Counted from the first letter of the stretch, positions 15,076-23,671 are shown. The stretch: DNA of 31,943 nucleotides from CAZRZN01 sp964604565 (GCA_964604565.1 CAZRZN010000020.1:1-31943), one strand, 5' to 3'. Notes: generated by a model not told the origin, from the letters alone. Program-made: numbers and translations.

Positions 15076-16134
15076 TCAGCGGTCGGCGTCCCAGTCGCGC
15101 AGCGGTGTCGCACCGCGTTCGCGCAGGGCGTCGAAATAGGCCGACAGGACGACCTTGCCGGCATCGCCGGTCTGTTCCAGCCAAGGCGCGACGATATCGG
15201 GCAGGCCCTCGACCCAGGCCGCCTTTTCCGCTTCGGGCAGTTCATGCACCGTCAGGCCGGCGGCCTGCATTTCCGTCATCGCGCGCGCCGCCAGATCGGC
15301 GACATAGTCCCCATGGGCCACGGATGTGGCCTGCGCCGCTTCGCGGAAGGCTTGCTGCACGGGCTCGGGCAGGCCATCGAAGAAATCCTCGTTCGCGGCG
15401 ATCCCGCCGAAATACATCGAGCCGATGCCCACGCGGGTCAGTTCCGGCGCCACTTCGTAGACGCGCGTCGGCAGGATGCCGGAGGCAAAGGACAGCGTGC
15501 CTTCGGTTACGCCGGTCTGGATGTTGGTGTAATAGGTGGTCAGCGCGCCATCCACCGGCGTGGCCCCGGTTTCCTGAAGCCAGTTGGCCGAGGTGCCCGG
15601 CGCGTTCAGCTTGCGGTTTTGCAGGTCGTCCATCGAACTGACCGGGAAGGTCGCGTAGATGTCGTAGCTGTCGGTGATCAGCGAGGACAGGTGAACCATG
15701 CCGTTCTCGGACCAGCTGTTCGCCAGTTCAGGCAGGTTCTGGCTGAGGTCGTCGAAGATCTCGATGATCATCCGGTGATCTTCGGTGGCGAAGGGCGTGA
15801 AATAGGTGACGTTCTGAAGCGGCATGTTCGCACCTTCCCAGACGGTGCCCACCATGCCGACGTCGACGATCCCGTCCATCACGGCCTCGCGCGTGTCGGT
15901 GAATTTATACAGCGTCCCGGCATAGGCCTCGACCCAGTTCACCTGATATTCGTTGCCCGCCTCTTGCAGGATGCGGTTCACCTCCGGTTGAAAGGTGTTT
16001 TTCATCGCATAGACCCAGATATTGGCCTCCGGGTGCGATGAGCCGATGTTGACGGTGATCTGCTGCTGGGCCGATGCCCAGGTCGCGGCGGACATGCCGA
16101 CCGTTGCAACCGCGATGAGTGTATTGAATTTCAT
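15076..16134 (-). CDS. dctP: TRAP transporter periplasmic binding protein (DctP family)
   Basis: A 352-residue binding protein with a clear signal peptide (cleavage near ASA|QQ at 22-23). The GSSHPEANIWVYAMKNTFQPEV N-terminal part and the DLQNRKLNAPGTSANW hinge region identify the DctP fold. In sialic-acid-binding SiaP and most relatives, the hinge motif has an Arg that salts to the substrate carboxylate (LKLRVP). Here the matching position is N177 (RKLNAP). The ligand may therefore be bound differently, or may lack a carboxylate. AGGGAGGAAG lies just before ATG 16134. It comes 48 bases after the molybdenum hydroxylase large subunit and is likely cotranscribed with it. Confidence 0.9.
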   Translation of the reverse strand: MKFNTLIAVATVGMSAATWASAQQQITVNIGSSHPEANIWVYAMKNTFQPEVNRILQEAGNEYQVNWVEAYAGTLYKFTDTREAVMDGIVDVGMVGTVWEGANMPLQNVTYFTPFATEDHRMIIEIFDDLSQNLPELANSWSENGMVHLSSLITDSYDIYATFPVSSMDDLQNRKLNAPGTSANWLQETGATPVDGALTTYYTNIQTGVTEGTLSFASGILPTRVYEVAPELTRVGIGSMYFGGIAANEDFFDGLPEPVQQAFREAAQATSVAHGDYVADLAARAMTEMQAAGLTVHELPEAEKAAWVEGLPDIVAPWLEQTGDAGKVVLSAYFDALRERGATPLRDWDADR

Positions 16135-16182
16135 CTGTCTTCCTCCCTTGACGGGGATCCCTCCTCGGACCCCCTGATGGTT

Positions 16183-18564
16183 TCAGTCTTCTATCGCCCC
16201 AAGCGCCCGCAGGATGCGTTCCGGCGTGAAGGGCATTTCGCTGACCTGCGCGCCCAGGGGCCGCAGGGCGTCGTTGATCGCGTTCATGACGGCGGCGGGC
16301 GCCCCGGCGGTCCCGGCCTCCCCGGCGCCCTTGGCGCCCAGTTCGCTTTCCTTGGTCGGGGTTTCCACGTGGCCTAGGATCATGTCCGGCATCTCTGCCG
16401 CCATCGGCACGAGGTAATCGGCCATCGACCCGTTCAGCAACTGGGCCTCCTCGTCATAGTGGATTTCCTCGAACAGCGCGCCGCCAAGGCCCTGAACGAT
16501 CCCGCCACGGATCTGTTCGTCGACCAGTTGCGGGTTGATGATGCGCCCGCAATCCTCGACGCACCAGTGTTTCAACAGGGTCACGACGCCGGTCTCCGTA
16601 TCCACCTCCAGATAGGAGGCCTGCACGCCATTGGTGAAGGCAAACGGATACTCGGAGGTGATGTAATGCCGGGTCTGGACCAGTTCGCGCGGCAGACCGG
16701 TGGGCAGCGTGTCGCCCCGGAAATAGACGATGCGCCCCAGTTCCGCCAAGGGCATCCGGGCCTGCCCCGTGTCGGCATCCACCACTTCGCCGTCCCGGAT
16801 GTCGAGGCTGGCCTGATCGGCCTGAAGCATCGCTGCCGCCACTTCGAGGATCGAGTTCCGCAGCGCGCGGGCCGACTGCAAGGCCGCCTCGCCGCCGATA
16901 CCGGCCCCGCGAGAGGCCCATGTCCCACCGCCATAGGGCGTCACCTGCGTGTCCCCGGTGATCACCCGCACGTTGGACGGCAGAACGCCGACCCCCTCGG
17001 CGACGATCTGGCTCAGCATCGCCTCGGTCCCCTGCCCCTGTTCGGTGACACCCGACAACGCGACGATGGACCCGTCGGGATCCATCCGAACGGTGCAGCC
17101 ATCCTGCGCCGAAATGCGCGCGCCGCCGATACCATACATGAAGGGCGAGGGATTGGTCAGTTCGATGAAACTTGCGATGCCGATACCGCGATACACGCCG
17201 CGCTTGCGTGCCTCGGCCTGATCGGCGCGCAGGGCGTCGTAATCCATCAGCGCCACGAGCTTGTCCATGCTTTGATGGTGCGACAGCCCCTCGAACCGCA
17301 TCTTGGCCGGCGACGTCACGGGATAGGCGTCGTCGGCATACATGTTGCGGCGGCGGATCTCGACCGGGTCCATGCCCAGTTCGGCGGCGGCCATGTCAAC
17401 CAGCCCTTCGGTGATCGCCACAGCGATGGGATGGCCCACCGCGCGATACTGACAGGTCGGCGTCTTGTTCTGGAAGACCACGGTCGTCCGGGCGCGGTAG
17501 TTGGCGAAATCATAAGGCCCACCACAAAGGTTGACCACCTGATTGCCCTCGATGGCCGAGGTTCGCGGGTAGACCGAATACGCCCCGATCGCGGTCCAGT
17601 CGTCCACATCGAACCCAAGGATCCGTCCCTCGGCATCGACCGCGATCTTTGCCTCGATCTCATGGTCGCGGGCGTGGATATCGGTGCTGAAACTCTCCAG
17701 CCGGTCGGCGATGAACTTGACCGGGCGCGCCATGATCCGCGAAATCGCCGCCGTGGCCATCTCATCGGGGTAGACATGCACCTTGATCCCGTAGGAGCCG
17801 CCGACATCGTCGCAGATCACGCGCACCCGGGATTCCGGCAGATCCAGATGCTTGGCCAGAACCGATTGCATCATGTGAGGTGCCTGCGTCGCATGATAGG
17901 CGGTCAGCTGGTTCTCCGCCGGGTTCCAGTCCACGAGGATGGAGCGCGGCTCCAGCGTGACGCCGGTATGGCGGGCGGTCCGGAATTTGGCAGAGACGAC
18001 CTTGTGCGCCTTGCCAAAGGCGTCATCCACATCGCCCTCCTCATGCAGGCGCCGAAAGGCAAGGTTGTCGCCAAGATCGGGGTGCAGCACGGGCGTTTCG
18101 CTGTCCAGCGCGCTCATCATGTCGCCCACGACCGGCAGCGGGTCATAATCGACCTCGACCAGATCCGCGGCGTCCTCGGCGGCGGCGCGCGAGGTCGCGA
18201 CAACGGCAACGACCGGCTCCCCGACCCAGACGGCGCGGTCCACGGCCATGGGATGTTCGGGCGGTGATTTCAGCCCCTTGAGATGCGCCAGAACAGCCAC
18301 CCACGGGGTGCAGACCTCTGCCAGATCCGCGCCGGTAAAGACCCGCAGAACGCCCTTGGCCGCCTTCGCCTGCGTGATGTCGATGCCCGTGATCCGGGCA
18401 TGGGCCAGCGGCGAGCGCACGAAGACCACATGCGCCATGCGCGGCAGCACGATGTCATCCACGTATTTGCCGCGCCCCTCCACCAGCCTGCCCGCGTTGG
18501 GACGCGGCACGGTCTTGCCGATATAGGAATTGGGCCGGTCGGGATTGCCGAATTGAACCGTCAT
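16183..18564 (-). CDS. Molybdenum hydroxylase large subunit (xanthine dehydrogenase / CoxL-like)
   Basis: The molybdopterin-binding catalytic subunit of a xanthine-oxidase-family hydroxylase, 793 residues, normal length. Visible are the small a/b-hammerhead domain (about 15-150), the Moco-binding segments GGSYG (255-259) and GQGTEA (510-515), and the catalytic Glu in GAKGAGEAG (E749). The loop that in form I CO dehydrogenase reads AYRCSFR and in form II AYRGAGR reads QYRAVGH here (372-378). There is thus no copper-binding Cys, and this is not a carbon monoxide dehydrogenase. It hydroxylates an unknown substrate, probably an N-heterocycle or aldehyde. It overlaps the 2Fe-2S subunit by four bases and precedes the TRAP genes. 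Confidence 0.93.
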   Translation of the reverse strand: MTVQFGNPDRPNSYIGKTVPRPNAGRLVEGRGKYVDDIVLPRMAHVVFVRSPLAHARITGIDITQAKAAKGVLRVFTGADLAEVCTPWVAVLAHLKGLKSPPEHPMAVDRAVWVGEPVVAVVATSRAAAEDAADLVEVDYDPLPVVGDMMSALDSETPVLHPDLGDNLAFRRLHEEGDVDDAFGKAHKVVSAKFRTARHTGVTLEPRSILVDWNPAENQLTAYHATQAPHMMQSVLAKHLDLPESRVRVICDDVGGSYGIKVHVYPDEMATAAISRIMARPVKFIADRLESFSTDIHARDHEIEAKIAVDAEGRILGFDVDDWTAIGAYSVYPRTSAIEGNQVVNLCGGPYDFANYRARTTVVFQNKTPTCQYRAVGHPIAVAITEGLVDMAAAELGMDPVEIRRRNMYADDAYPVTSPAKMRFEGLSHHQSMDKLVALMDYDALRADQAEARKRGVYRGIGIASFIELTNPSPFMYGIGGARISAQDGCTVRMDPDGSIVALSGVTEQGQGTEAMLSQIVAEGVGVLPSNVRVITGDTQVTPYGGGTWASRGAGIGGEAALQSARALRNSILEVAAAMLQADQASLDIRDGEVVDADTGQARMPLAELGRIVYFRGDTLPTGLPRELVQTRHYITSEYPFAFTNGVQASYLEVDTETGVVTLLKHWCVEDCGRIINPQLVDEQIRGGIVQGLGGALFEEIHYDEEAQLLNGSMADYLVPMAAEMPDMILGHVETPTKESELGAKGAGEAGTAGAPAAVMNAINDALRPLGAQVSEMPFTPERILRALGAIED

Positions 18565-19061
18565 GCCGTTGCCTTTCCGGCCCGCTGGCGGGCCACGCTT
18601 TCGACTGCATCCACGATCGCCTCATATCCTGTGCAGCGGCAGTAATTGCCGGACAGATGCTCGCGGATCTCCGCGCGCCCGGGGACGCCGCCGCGTGACA
18701 GAAGCTCCTCGGCCGCGACCAGCATGCCCGGCGTGCAAAAGCCGCATTGCAGCGCGTTGCGCGCGACAAAAGCGTCCTGCAAGTCGCGGACGGCGTTCGA
18801 GTCCGACAGCCCCTCGACGGTCCAGACCTCTGCCCCGTCAAGCTGGGCGGCAAGCATCAGGCAGCCGCGCACCGCCAAACCGTCGACGCGAATGGTGCAG
18901 GCGCCGCAAACCCCGTGTTCACAACTGGCATGGGCGCCGGTCAGGCCAAGGTCCTGCCGCAGAAAATCGATGACATGCTGCCCGGCGGGCACCCGGGCCT
19001 CGACCTGCTCACCGTTGACGGTCAGCTCTATGTCCACCTTGTCGCGGAAAATGTCGTTCAT
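18561..19061 (-). CDS. Molybdenum hydroxylase 2Fe-2S subunit (CoxS-like)
   Basis: The small iron-sulfur subunit passing electrons from Moco to FAD, 166 residues. The plant-type cluster ligands are C47, C52, C55 and C67 (CEHGVCGAC...C), and the second cluster ligands are C106, C109, C141 and C143 (CGFC...CRC). The frame is open back to 19298, but ATG 19061 overlaps the FAD-subunit stop in ATGA and gives the standard N-terminus. All eight cysteines are intact, so the electron path is complete. Overlaps the large subunit by four bases. Confidence 0.95.
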   Translation of the reverse strand: MNDIFRDKVDIELTVNGEQVEARVPAGQHVIDFLRQDLGLTGAHASCEHGVCGACTIRVDGLAVRGCLMLAAQLDGAEVWTVEGLSDSNAVRDLQDAFVARNALQCGFCTPGMLVAAEELLSRGGVPGRAEIREHLSGNYCRCTGYEAIVDAVESVARQRAGKATA

Positions 19062-19891
19062 GCCATCTCTCCTGTGATCTGTGCCACCGCACGGCGCAAC
19101 AGGACGCCCGCGATGTGACGGCGGTATCCGGCGCTGGCCTGCGTGTCGGACGGCGGGTCGATTTCCGACCGCAGCGCCGCGACCGCGCCCTCCGGATCGC
19201 CCGCATCGAGACGCTTCATGGCCTCCCGCGCCAGAACCGGCCTTGGACCGACCGACAGCAGCGACACGCGGTGCCCGGCTGCGCGTTTGACCAGGCACAA
19301 TCCTGCCAGCGCATAGTCGCCGGACCGGCGCGCGACCTCTTGCAGCACCTGCCGTTCGCCGGATTCAGCCACGGGCACGCTGATCGCGGTCAGGATTTCG
19401 TCCGGTTGGAGGTCCGTCTCGAACACTTCGTGGAAAAAGGCGTCCGCCTCCACGTCCCGTTCACCTTTGGGGCCGACCACATGCATGGTTGCCCCAAGCG
19501 CCAGCGCACAAGCTGGAAATTCCGCCGCCGGATCCGCATGGGCCATGGCCCCGCCGATGGTCCCGCGGTTCCTGATCGCGGCATGGGCGATATGGCCCAC
19601 CGCATCAGCCAGAAGCGGCGCATGGGTTCGGACCAGGGGATTCGCGCCGATGTCGGCATGGCGGGTCAGCGCCCCGATCCGCAAGCGGCCGTCCGCCTCA
19701 CGGACGCCGGACAGATCCGAAATGCGCGAAATGTCGATCAGAAGGTCCCCGGTCGACAAGCGCATGTTCATCGCCGCCACAAGGCTTTGACCACCGGCAA
19801 GAATGCGGCCCATGCCCTCGGCAGAGGCAAGCATTTCGAGGGCATGACCAAGGTCAGCCGCCCGGGCATATCCACCCGCTGAAGCTTTCAT
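19058..19891 (-). CDS. Molybdenum hydroxylase FAD subunit (CoxM-like)
   Basis: The FAD-binding subunit, 277 residues. The two FAD motifs are visible: AGGQSL (33-38) and TIGGAMAHADPAAE (111-124), followed by the CO_deh_flav_C domain (about 170-275). ATG 19891 is chosen over the upstream 19927 start because a GGGAGG ribosome binding site lies just before it and the protein then begins as usual. It is the first gene of the operon; its control region is shared with the divergent TetR gene and contains a perfect palindrome. The order FAD, Fe-S, Moco matches coxM-coxS-coxL. Confidence 0.94.
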   Translation of the reverse strand: MKASAGGYARAADLGHALEMLASAEGMGRILAGGQSLVAAMNMRLSTGDLLIDISRISDLSGVREADGRLRIGALTRHADIGANPLVRTHAPLLADAVGHIAHAAIRNRGTIGGAMAHADPAAEFPACALALGATMHVVGPKGERDVEADAFFHEVFETDLQPDEILTAISVPVAESGERQVLQEVARRSGDYALAGLCLVKRAAGHRVSLLSVGPRPVLAREAMKRLDAGDPEGAVAALRSEIDPPSDTQASAGYRRHIAGVLLRRAVAQITGEMA

Positions 19892-19933
19892 CAAATGTCC
19901 TCCCAGACAGCCGGCACTCCTCCGCACCAGCTA

Positions 19934-19949
19934 TTGATCACATGATCAA
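19934..19949. promoter_or_regulatory. TetR-type operator palindrome
   Basis: TTGATCA (19934-19940) and TGATCAA (19943-19949) are perfect inverted repeats around CA. The element lies 43 bases upstream of the first hydroxylase gene and 51 bases upstream of the tetR ATG, exactly in the divergent control region. Size and symmetry match operators of TetR dimers, and it is notably A+T-rich for this genome. Confidence 0.7.
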
Positions 19950-19961
19950 CAAATGTATTGT
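19934..19961 (+). promoter_or_regulatory. Candidate tetR promoter overlapping the operator
   Basis: A TTGATC box (19934-19939) and a TATTGT box (19956-19961) are 16 bases apart, each matching four of six consensus bases. The -35 box lies inside the palindrome at 19934-19949, so bound TetR would block its own promoter. Confidence 0.4.
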
Positions 19962-19999
19962 CATTGCAAGGAGAAATTTTTCTGTCCAGAGAACGATCC

Positions 20000-20647
20000 A
20001 TGAAAATGAAAAACGCGACCGGTCCGGCAAGTGACGCGACGCAGCCGCGCCGGAGGCGCATGCCACCCGACGAGCGGCGCCAGAACATCATTGACGGCGC
20101 GGTGGTGTTCTTTGCCAAGGTCGGACTGGACGGAAAGACCCGCGACCTTGCACGGGAGCTGGGCATCACCCAGTCGCTGCTTTTCAATTATTTCGACACG
20201 AAGGACGCCCTGATCGAGGCGGTCTATGCCCGGGTCTATCTGGAACGTCTCTCGCCTGACTGGCCCGTGCGCCTTGTCGACCGGAACGTGCCGCTCCGGG
20301 CCCGGTTGCTGGCCTTCTACAGCGATTACAGCAAACTCATCTTCGAACACGAATGGATGCGGATATTCATGTTCTCGGGCCTTGCCGGGGCGGAATTGAA
20401 CCGGCGCTACCTGCAACACATGAACGAGATGATCCTGCATCCCCTGCTGGAGGAGATCCGGGTTGCCTCCTCCACCGGGACCACGCCCGACATGGAAGAT
20501 CTGTGGAACCTGCATGGCGGCATCGTCTACATCGGCATCCGCCAGCACATCTACCGGATGCCCTGCCCCGAAGATCCCGGCCCCGCAATCGAACGCAGCA
20601 TCGACCGCTTTCTTCAGGCATTCTCCGTGCCGATCGCGCGGGGCTGA
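20000..20647 (+). CDS. TetR-family transcriptional regulator
   Basis: A 215-residue repressor-type regulator. The N-terminal helix-turn-helix is clear (residues about 23-68: RRQNIIDGAVVFFAKVGLDG, then LARELGITQSLLFNYFDTKDAL in the recognition region). The ligand-binding helical domain follows. The frame also extends to a TTG at 19958; ATG 20000 with AGAGA upstream is preferred. A CTG at 19982 behind AAGGAGA is a third choice. It is divergent from the molybdenum hydroxylase/TRAP operon and very likely controls it, with the substrate or a product as inducer. It converges with the cytochrome gene. Confidence 0.9.
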   Translation: MKMKNATGPASDATQPRRRRMPPDERRQNIIDGAVVFFAKVGLDGKTRDLARELGITQSLLFNYFDTKDALIEAVYARVYLERLSPDWPVRLVDRNVPLRARLLAFYSDYSKLIFEHEWMRIFMFSGLAGAELNRRYLQHMNEMILHPLLEEIRVASSTGTTPDMEDLWNLHGGIVYIGIRQHIYRMPCPEDPGPAIERSIDRFLQAFSVPIARG

Positions 20648-20661
20648 CAAGGGGCGGACCG

Positions 20662-20684
20662 GGCGCTACCTCTGGGGCAGCGCC
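20662..20684. terminator. Candidate terminator hairpin downstream of tetR
   Basis: GGCGCT (20662-20667) pairs with AGCGCC (20679-20684), with further CC/GG pairing inside. It lies between the convergent tetR and cytochrome stops, touching the latter. Only a weak T-rich run follows, so function as a terminator is uncertain. Confidence 0.35.
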
Positions 20685-23671
20685 TATTCAAGCGCGGCGG
20701 AAGCGGATCCCGTCGCCAGTTTCCAGTTCTCTATTGCCGTGCCCTCGGTCTTGAGCCGGCTGGCGAGATAATACAGCCGCTGCGTCGCCGGCCCGTTCGG
20801 CGCTGTCTCAAAACGCTGCTTGAGGAAATAGGGCGGGATGGCCTGTGAATAGAGCGTGGCGGTCACCGTTACCTTGGCCGGATCCATGCCCGGCGGCAGG
20901 GAAATGCGGTATTCCAGCCGATCCGATCCGGGGACGAAATCGGGATCCCGCGTCGCGCGCCCTTCGGGCATCGTCGCCTTCATGAAGGCCGCCGTGACCT
21001 CGCTGTCGCCGAATTTGGCAATGAATTCAGGTGTGCCGGGGGTCAATGCACCATGCGGCGTCAGGCGGTTGTCTTTGGGATGGTAGACGCGATGCACAAA
21101 GCTGGTGGTGAAGGCGCGCTCTGCGTTCTGGGTCAGTTCCTCATAGATCTGCACCTGCGTCTGATCGGTGATGACCCGGTGATGGGGCTGGAACAGCGCG
21201 GTCTCCGCGCCCTCGGGCACGACGTCCAGAAACTCGGTCGGCAAGGGCTGTCCGATCGCATCCACGATGACGCCCGCCCCATTCGTGCAGCCCGAACACC
21301 ACAGCGTCTGCCCCTCTGCGCCCACGGCACGGACCTCAAGGAAGGCACGCCGGAATCCGACGCCGGAGGGCAGCCTGTGCCCGGTCTTGTTGGTGACGCC
21401 CACACTGGCGACAAGGCCGCCATAACCTTCGGTCAGGTCCAGCGTGACATCGGCGGTTTCTTCGGCGGCCTGAAGCACCATCGTGTCGATGGACAGTTGC
21501 GCGCCGTTGGTCGCGTAGGTCATGGGATCGGTCCGGCTCATCCCCATCTCCGTCCGGAACTGGCGCAGCATCTCCACCATGAACACGTTGAGCCCGACAA
21601 AACTGTGCCGCCGGTAGCCCTCGCGGAAGGGCACGTCGATCTCTTCCTGTGGCAGCAGATTCGCCACGGCGGGCAGCTTGTCATCCTGAATACTGGCGAT
21701 CTGGGTCGTGAGCGATGGCAGCGACAGCGTGCCATCCACGCTCTGGAAGTCCGCTTTCATGTGGCAATCCTGACAGGATCGCGCGGTGGCCTTTTCGCTG
21801 TAAAGGCTGTTGACCCATTCCAGATAGGTCGCCTGTTCGACCGAATGCTGGAACTCTGTCAGCGCCTCCGGGAAGGTCACGCCATATTCAGTGTTCAAGA
21901 AGTCCGCGCCATTGCGCGCCGCGCGGTTGAACACCGCCTGATCCGCATCGGTATAGCCCTCAAGCGGTCTGTCAGGGTCCGCATCCACATTGGGCAGGTT
22001 GATCGTATGGCAGGCGCCGCATAATTCACTGTCCTTGATGTAGTCGTCCTTGACCGGGGTGATGCCCATGGCGTTCTGCATGGGTCTTTGCCGCACATCG
22101 TCGAAGGGGCCGATGAGCCTGTCGGCCTCGTTCAGGCGAAAGACACCGGTGGTGCCGTTCATCAGATAGGTGTCGAGCTTGTTGTAGTCCGGCTGCCCCG
22201 CGGCGCGTTCCGGCGGGGCGATATGGTGGCAGACCGCGCAGGCGATGCCCTCACGCGCGAGGTTGCCGTAGATGTGATAATCGTAGGTGCCGGCCGCCTT
22301 CTGCGCCGCCTCTTCCGCCTTGGTCAGGGGGGCGTGCAGCAGCGTGTAGGCCGGTTTGAAATTGTTGGGGTCAAGGCCGGCCTCCGGATCGGCATGGGCG
22401 TCGATCTGCAATTGCCGTTGCCCCATCGCGCCGTGACAGGACAGGCAGGTTGTCCCCAGATTGGCCGAGAGATCCCCTGCCCCGGCCTTTTCCAACAAGG
22501 CGAATTCGCTTTCAAGCTGGGCAAAGAAGATCGGATCCCGCCCGGCAAGTCCCATCGGCGACCAGCGCCATTCGCCATATTCCGAGATATTGTAGCCGTC
22601 GCCGTAATCCGGTCCGGTTTGCAGGAACATCGTGGTCCCCGATGGCGGGCCGCCCAGCCCGCCGTGGCAGCCGATGCAATTGTCCGAGGTCAGAAAATGC
22701 TGCGGGCCGCCGGGACGTGCGGGCACATGGTCCAGCCATTCGCTGGGCAGCCTCTGCACCTGACCGGCGGCGATGTCGATGCCATCCCTTGGCGGAAACA
22801 TTGCGATGAAATCCGGGTTCGCCCGGGTCGGAGAGGGTGCAGCCGTTGCGTTGGACCGTGCAAGCGCCTTTTCGTCGTGGAAAAAGTCGGCAATCAATGC
22901 CGCCTCGCTCGCGCCCATCGCGGGGCGCTGCGCGATGGGCAGATTGAACGGTCCCTGCGGAAAATCGTCCATGTCGCGCCAGCTTTCATCGACACGGAAG
23001 ATCAGCGGCTCGCCTGGATACCCCTCGACGTTCTCAAGGGTGGAAAAGATCAGTTCCTCGGCCGATGAGGCATGGCACCGCATGCACATGCCATCCCCGG
23101 CCTGCCCCGAGGGGGGCGAAAACGGCGGATCGAAATTGTCGACTTCGGCGGATTGCCCGACCGACGCAAAGAACCATCCGCCATGGGACAGCGAACTGTC
23201 CTTGACCATCACGGTCCAGTTCAGGCCGCCGGTCGTGCGCAGAAAATCGACGATTTCGGCCTCCACCCCGGCGGGATCGTCGGGGGACAGGTATTCCAGC
23301 GTCTCGCGGTATTCCACGTAGCGGGCCGCCGGGGGCGACGCCATTTCCTTTACCACCATCGCGCCATCGGGGATTGTCCCCTCCCGCCCGCCTTCCAGCC
23401 AGGTGACGACCTCCGGCGAATAGTAGATCCGCACCGCGGGATGCACGCCATAAGACGTGTCGAGCACGAAAGGCCCGGTATCGCGCCAACTCTTGTCCCG
23501 GATCCAGCCCTCCGTCGCAAAACTCCGGTTCGCGACAAAGGGGTAAAGCTCGGCCTCGTAATCCAGCAGCGGCAGCGTCGAGGGCAGCGGCAGATCCGCG
23601 CTCTGGGACTGTGCGAAGGCGCATCCCGACCAAGCTGCAAGAAGGGCGGCGGATGCGCAACGCAGGATCAT
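20684..23671 (-). CDS. Secreted hexahaem cytochrome c with N-terminal cytochrome P460-like domain
   Basis: A 995-residue periplasmic protein with a signal peptide (residues 1-20, AFA before the cut). Six haem-binding CxxCH motifs are present: 196-200, 332-336, 409-413, 478-482, 551-555 and 633-637. A CSGC at 792-795 lacks the His. Residues about 70-210 read like a cytochrome P460 domain (YYSPEVVTWLEGG, PDGAMVVKEM, GGWFFAS, then CMRCH). Residues 320-640 resemble cytochrome c554-type multihaem domains, and the C-terminal 300 residues are haem-free and mostly beta. P460 proteins oxidise hydroxylamine or bind NO, so redox work on small nitrogen compounds is possible but unproven. AGG lies just upstream of ATG 23671. 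It stands alone. Confidence 0.8.
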   Translation of the reverse strand: MILRCASAALLAAWSGCAFAQSQSADLPLPSTLPLLDYEAELYPFVANRSFATEGWIRDKSWRDTGPFVLDTSYGVHPAVRIYYSPEVVTWLEGGREGTIPDGAMVVKEMASPPAARYVEYRETLEYLSPDDPAGVEAEIVDFLRTTGGLNWTVMVKDSSLSHGGWFFASVGQSAEVDNFDPPFSPPSGQAGDGMCMRCHASSAEELIFSTLENVEGYPGEPLIFRVDESWRDMDDFPQGPFNLPIAQRPAMGASEAALIADFFHDEKALARSNATAAPSPTRANPDFIAMFPPRDGIDIAAGQVQRLPSEWLDHVPARPGGPQHFLTSDNCIGCHGGLGGPPSGTTMFLQTGPDYGDGYNISEYGEWRWSPMGLAGRDPIFFAQLESEFALLEKAGAGDLSANLGTTCLSCHGAMGQRQLQIDAHADPEAGLDPNNFKPAYTLLHAPLTKAEEAAQKAAGTYDYHIYGNLAREGIACAVCHHIAPPERAAGQPDYNKLDTYLMNGTTGVFRLNEADRLIGPFDDVRQRPMQNAMGITPVKDDYIKDSELCGACHTINLPNVDADPDRPLEGYTDADQAVFNRAARNGADFLNTEYGVTFPEALTEFQHSVEQATYLEWVNSLYSEKATARSCQDCHMKADFQSVDGTLSLPSLTTQIASIQDDKLPAVANLLPQEEIDVPFREGYRRHSFVGLNVFMVEMLRQFRTEMGMSRTDPMTYATNGAQLSIDTMVLQAAEETADVTLDLTEGYGGLVASVGVTNKTGHRLPSGVGFRRAFLEVRAVGAEGQTLWCSGCTNGAGVIVDAIGQPLPTEFLDVVPEGAETALFQPHHRVITDQTQVQIYEELTQNAERAFTTSFVHRVYHPKDNRLTPHGALTPGTPEFIAKFGDSEVTAAFMKATMPEGRATRDPDFVPGSDRLEYRISLPPGMDPAKVTVTATLYSQAIPPYFLKQRFETAPNGPATQRLYYLASRLKTEGTAIENWKLATGSASAALE

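Noticed and set aside
16459..18267. A 602-codon open frame on the plus strand
   Set aside because: It lies wholly over the molybdenum hydroxylase large subunit on the other strand, has no readable family motif and is rich in His, Asp and Arg as expected of an antisense shadow.
16183..19891. Carbon monoxide dehydrogenase
   Set aside because: The large subunit has no AYRCSFR loop, and no coxD/E/F/G accessory genes are adjacent.
19958..20647. TTG start of the tetR gene
   Set aside because: It falls in the proposed -10 box and has no ribosome binding site; ATG 20000 is the better start.
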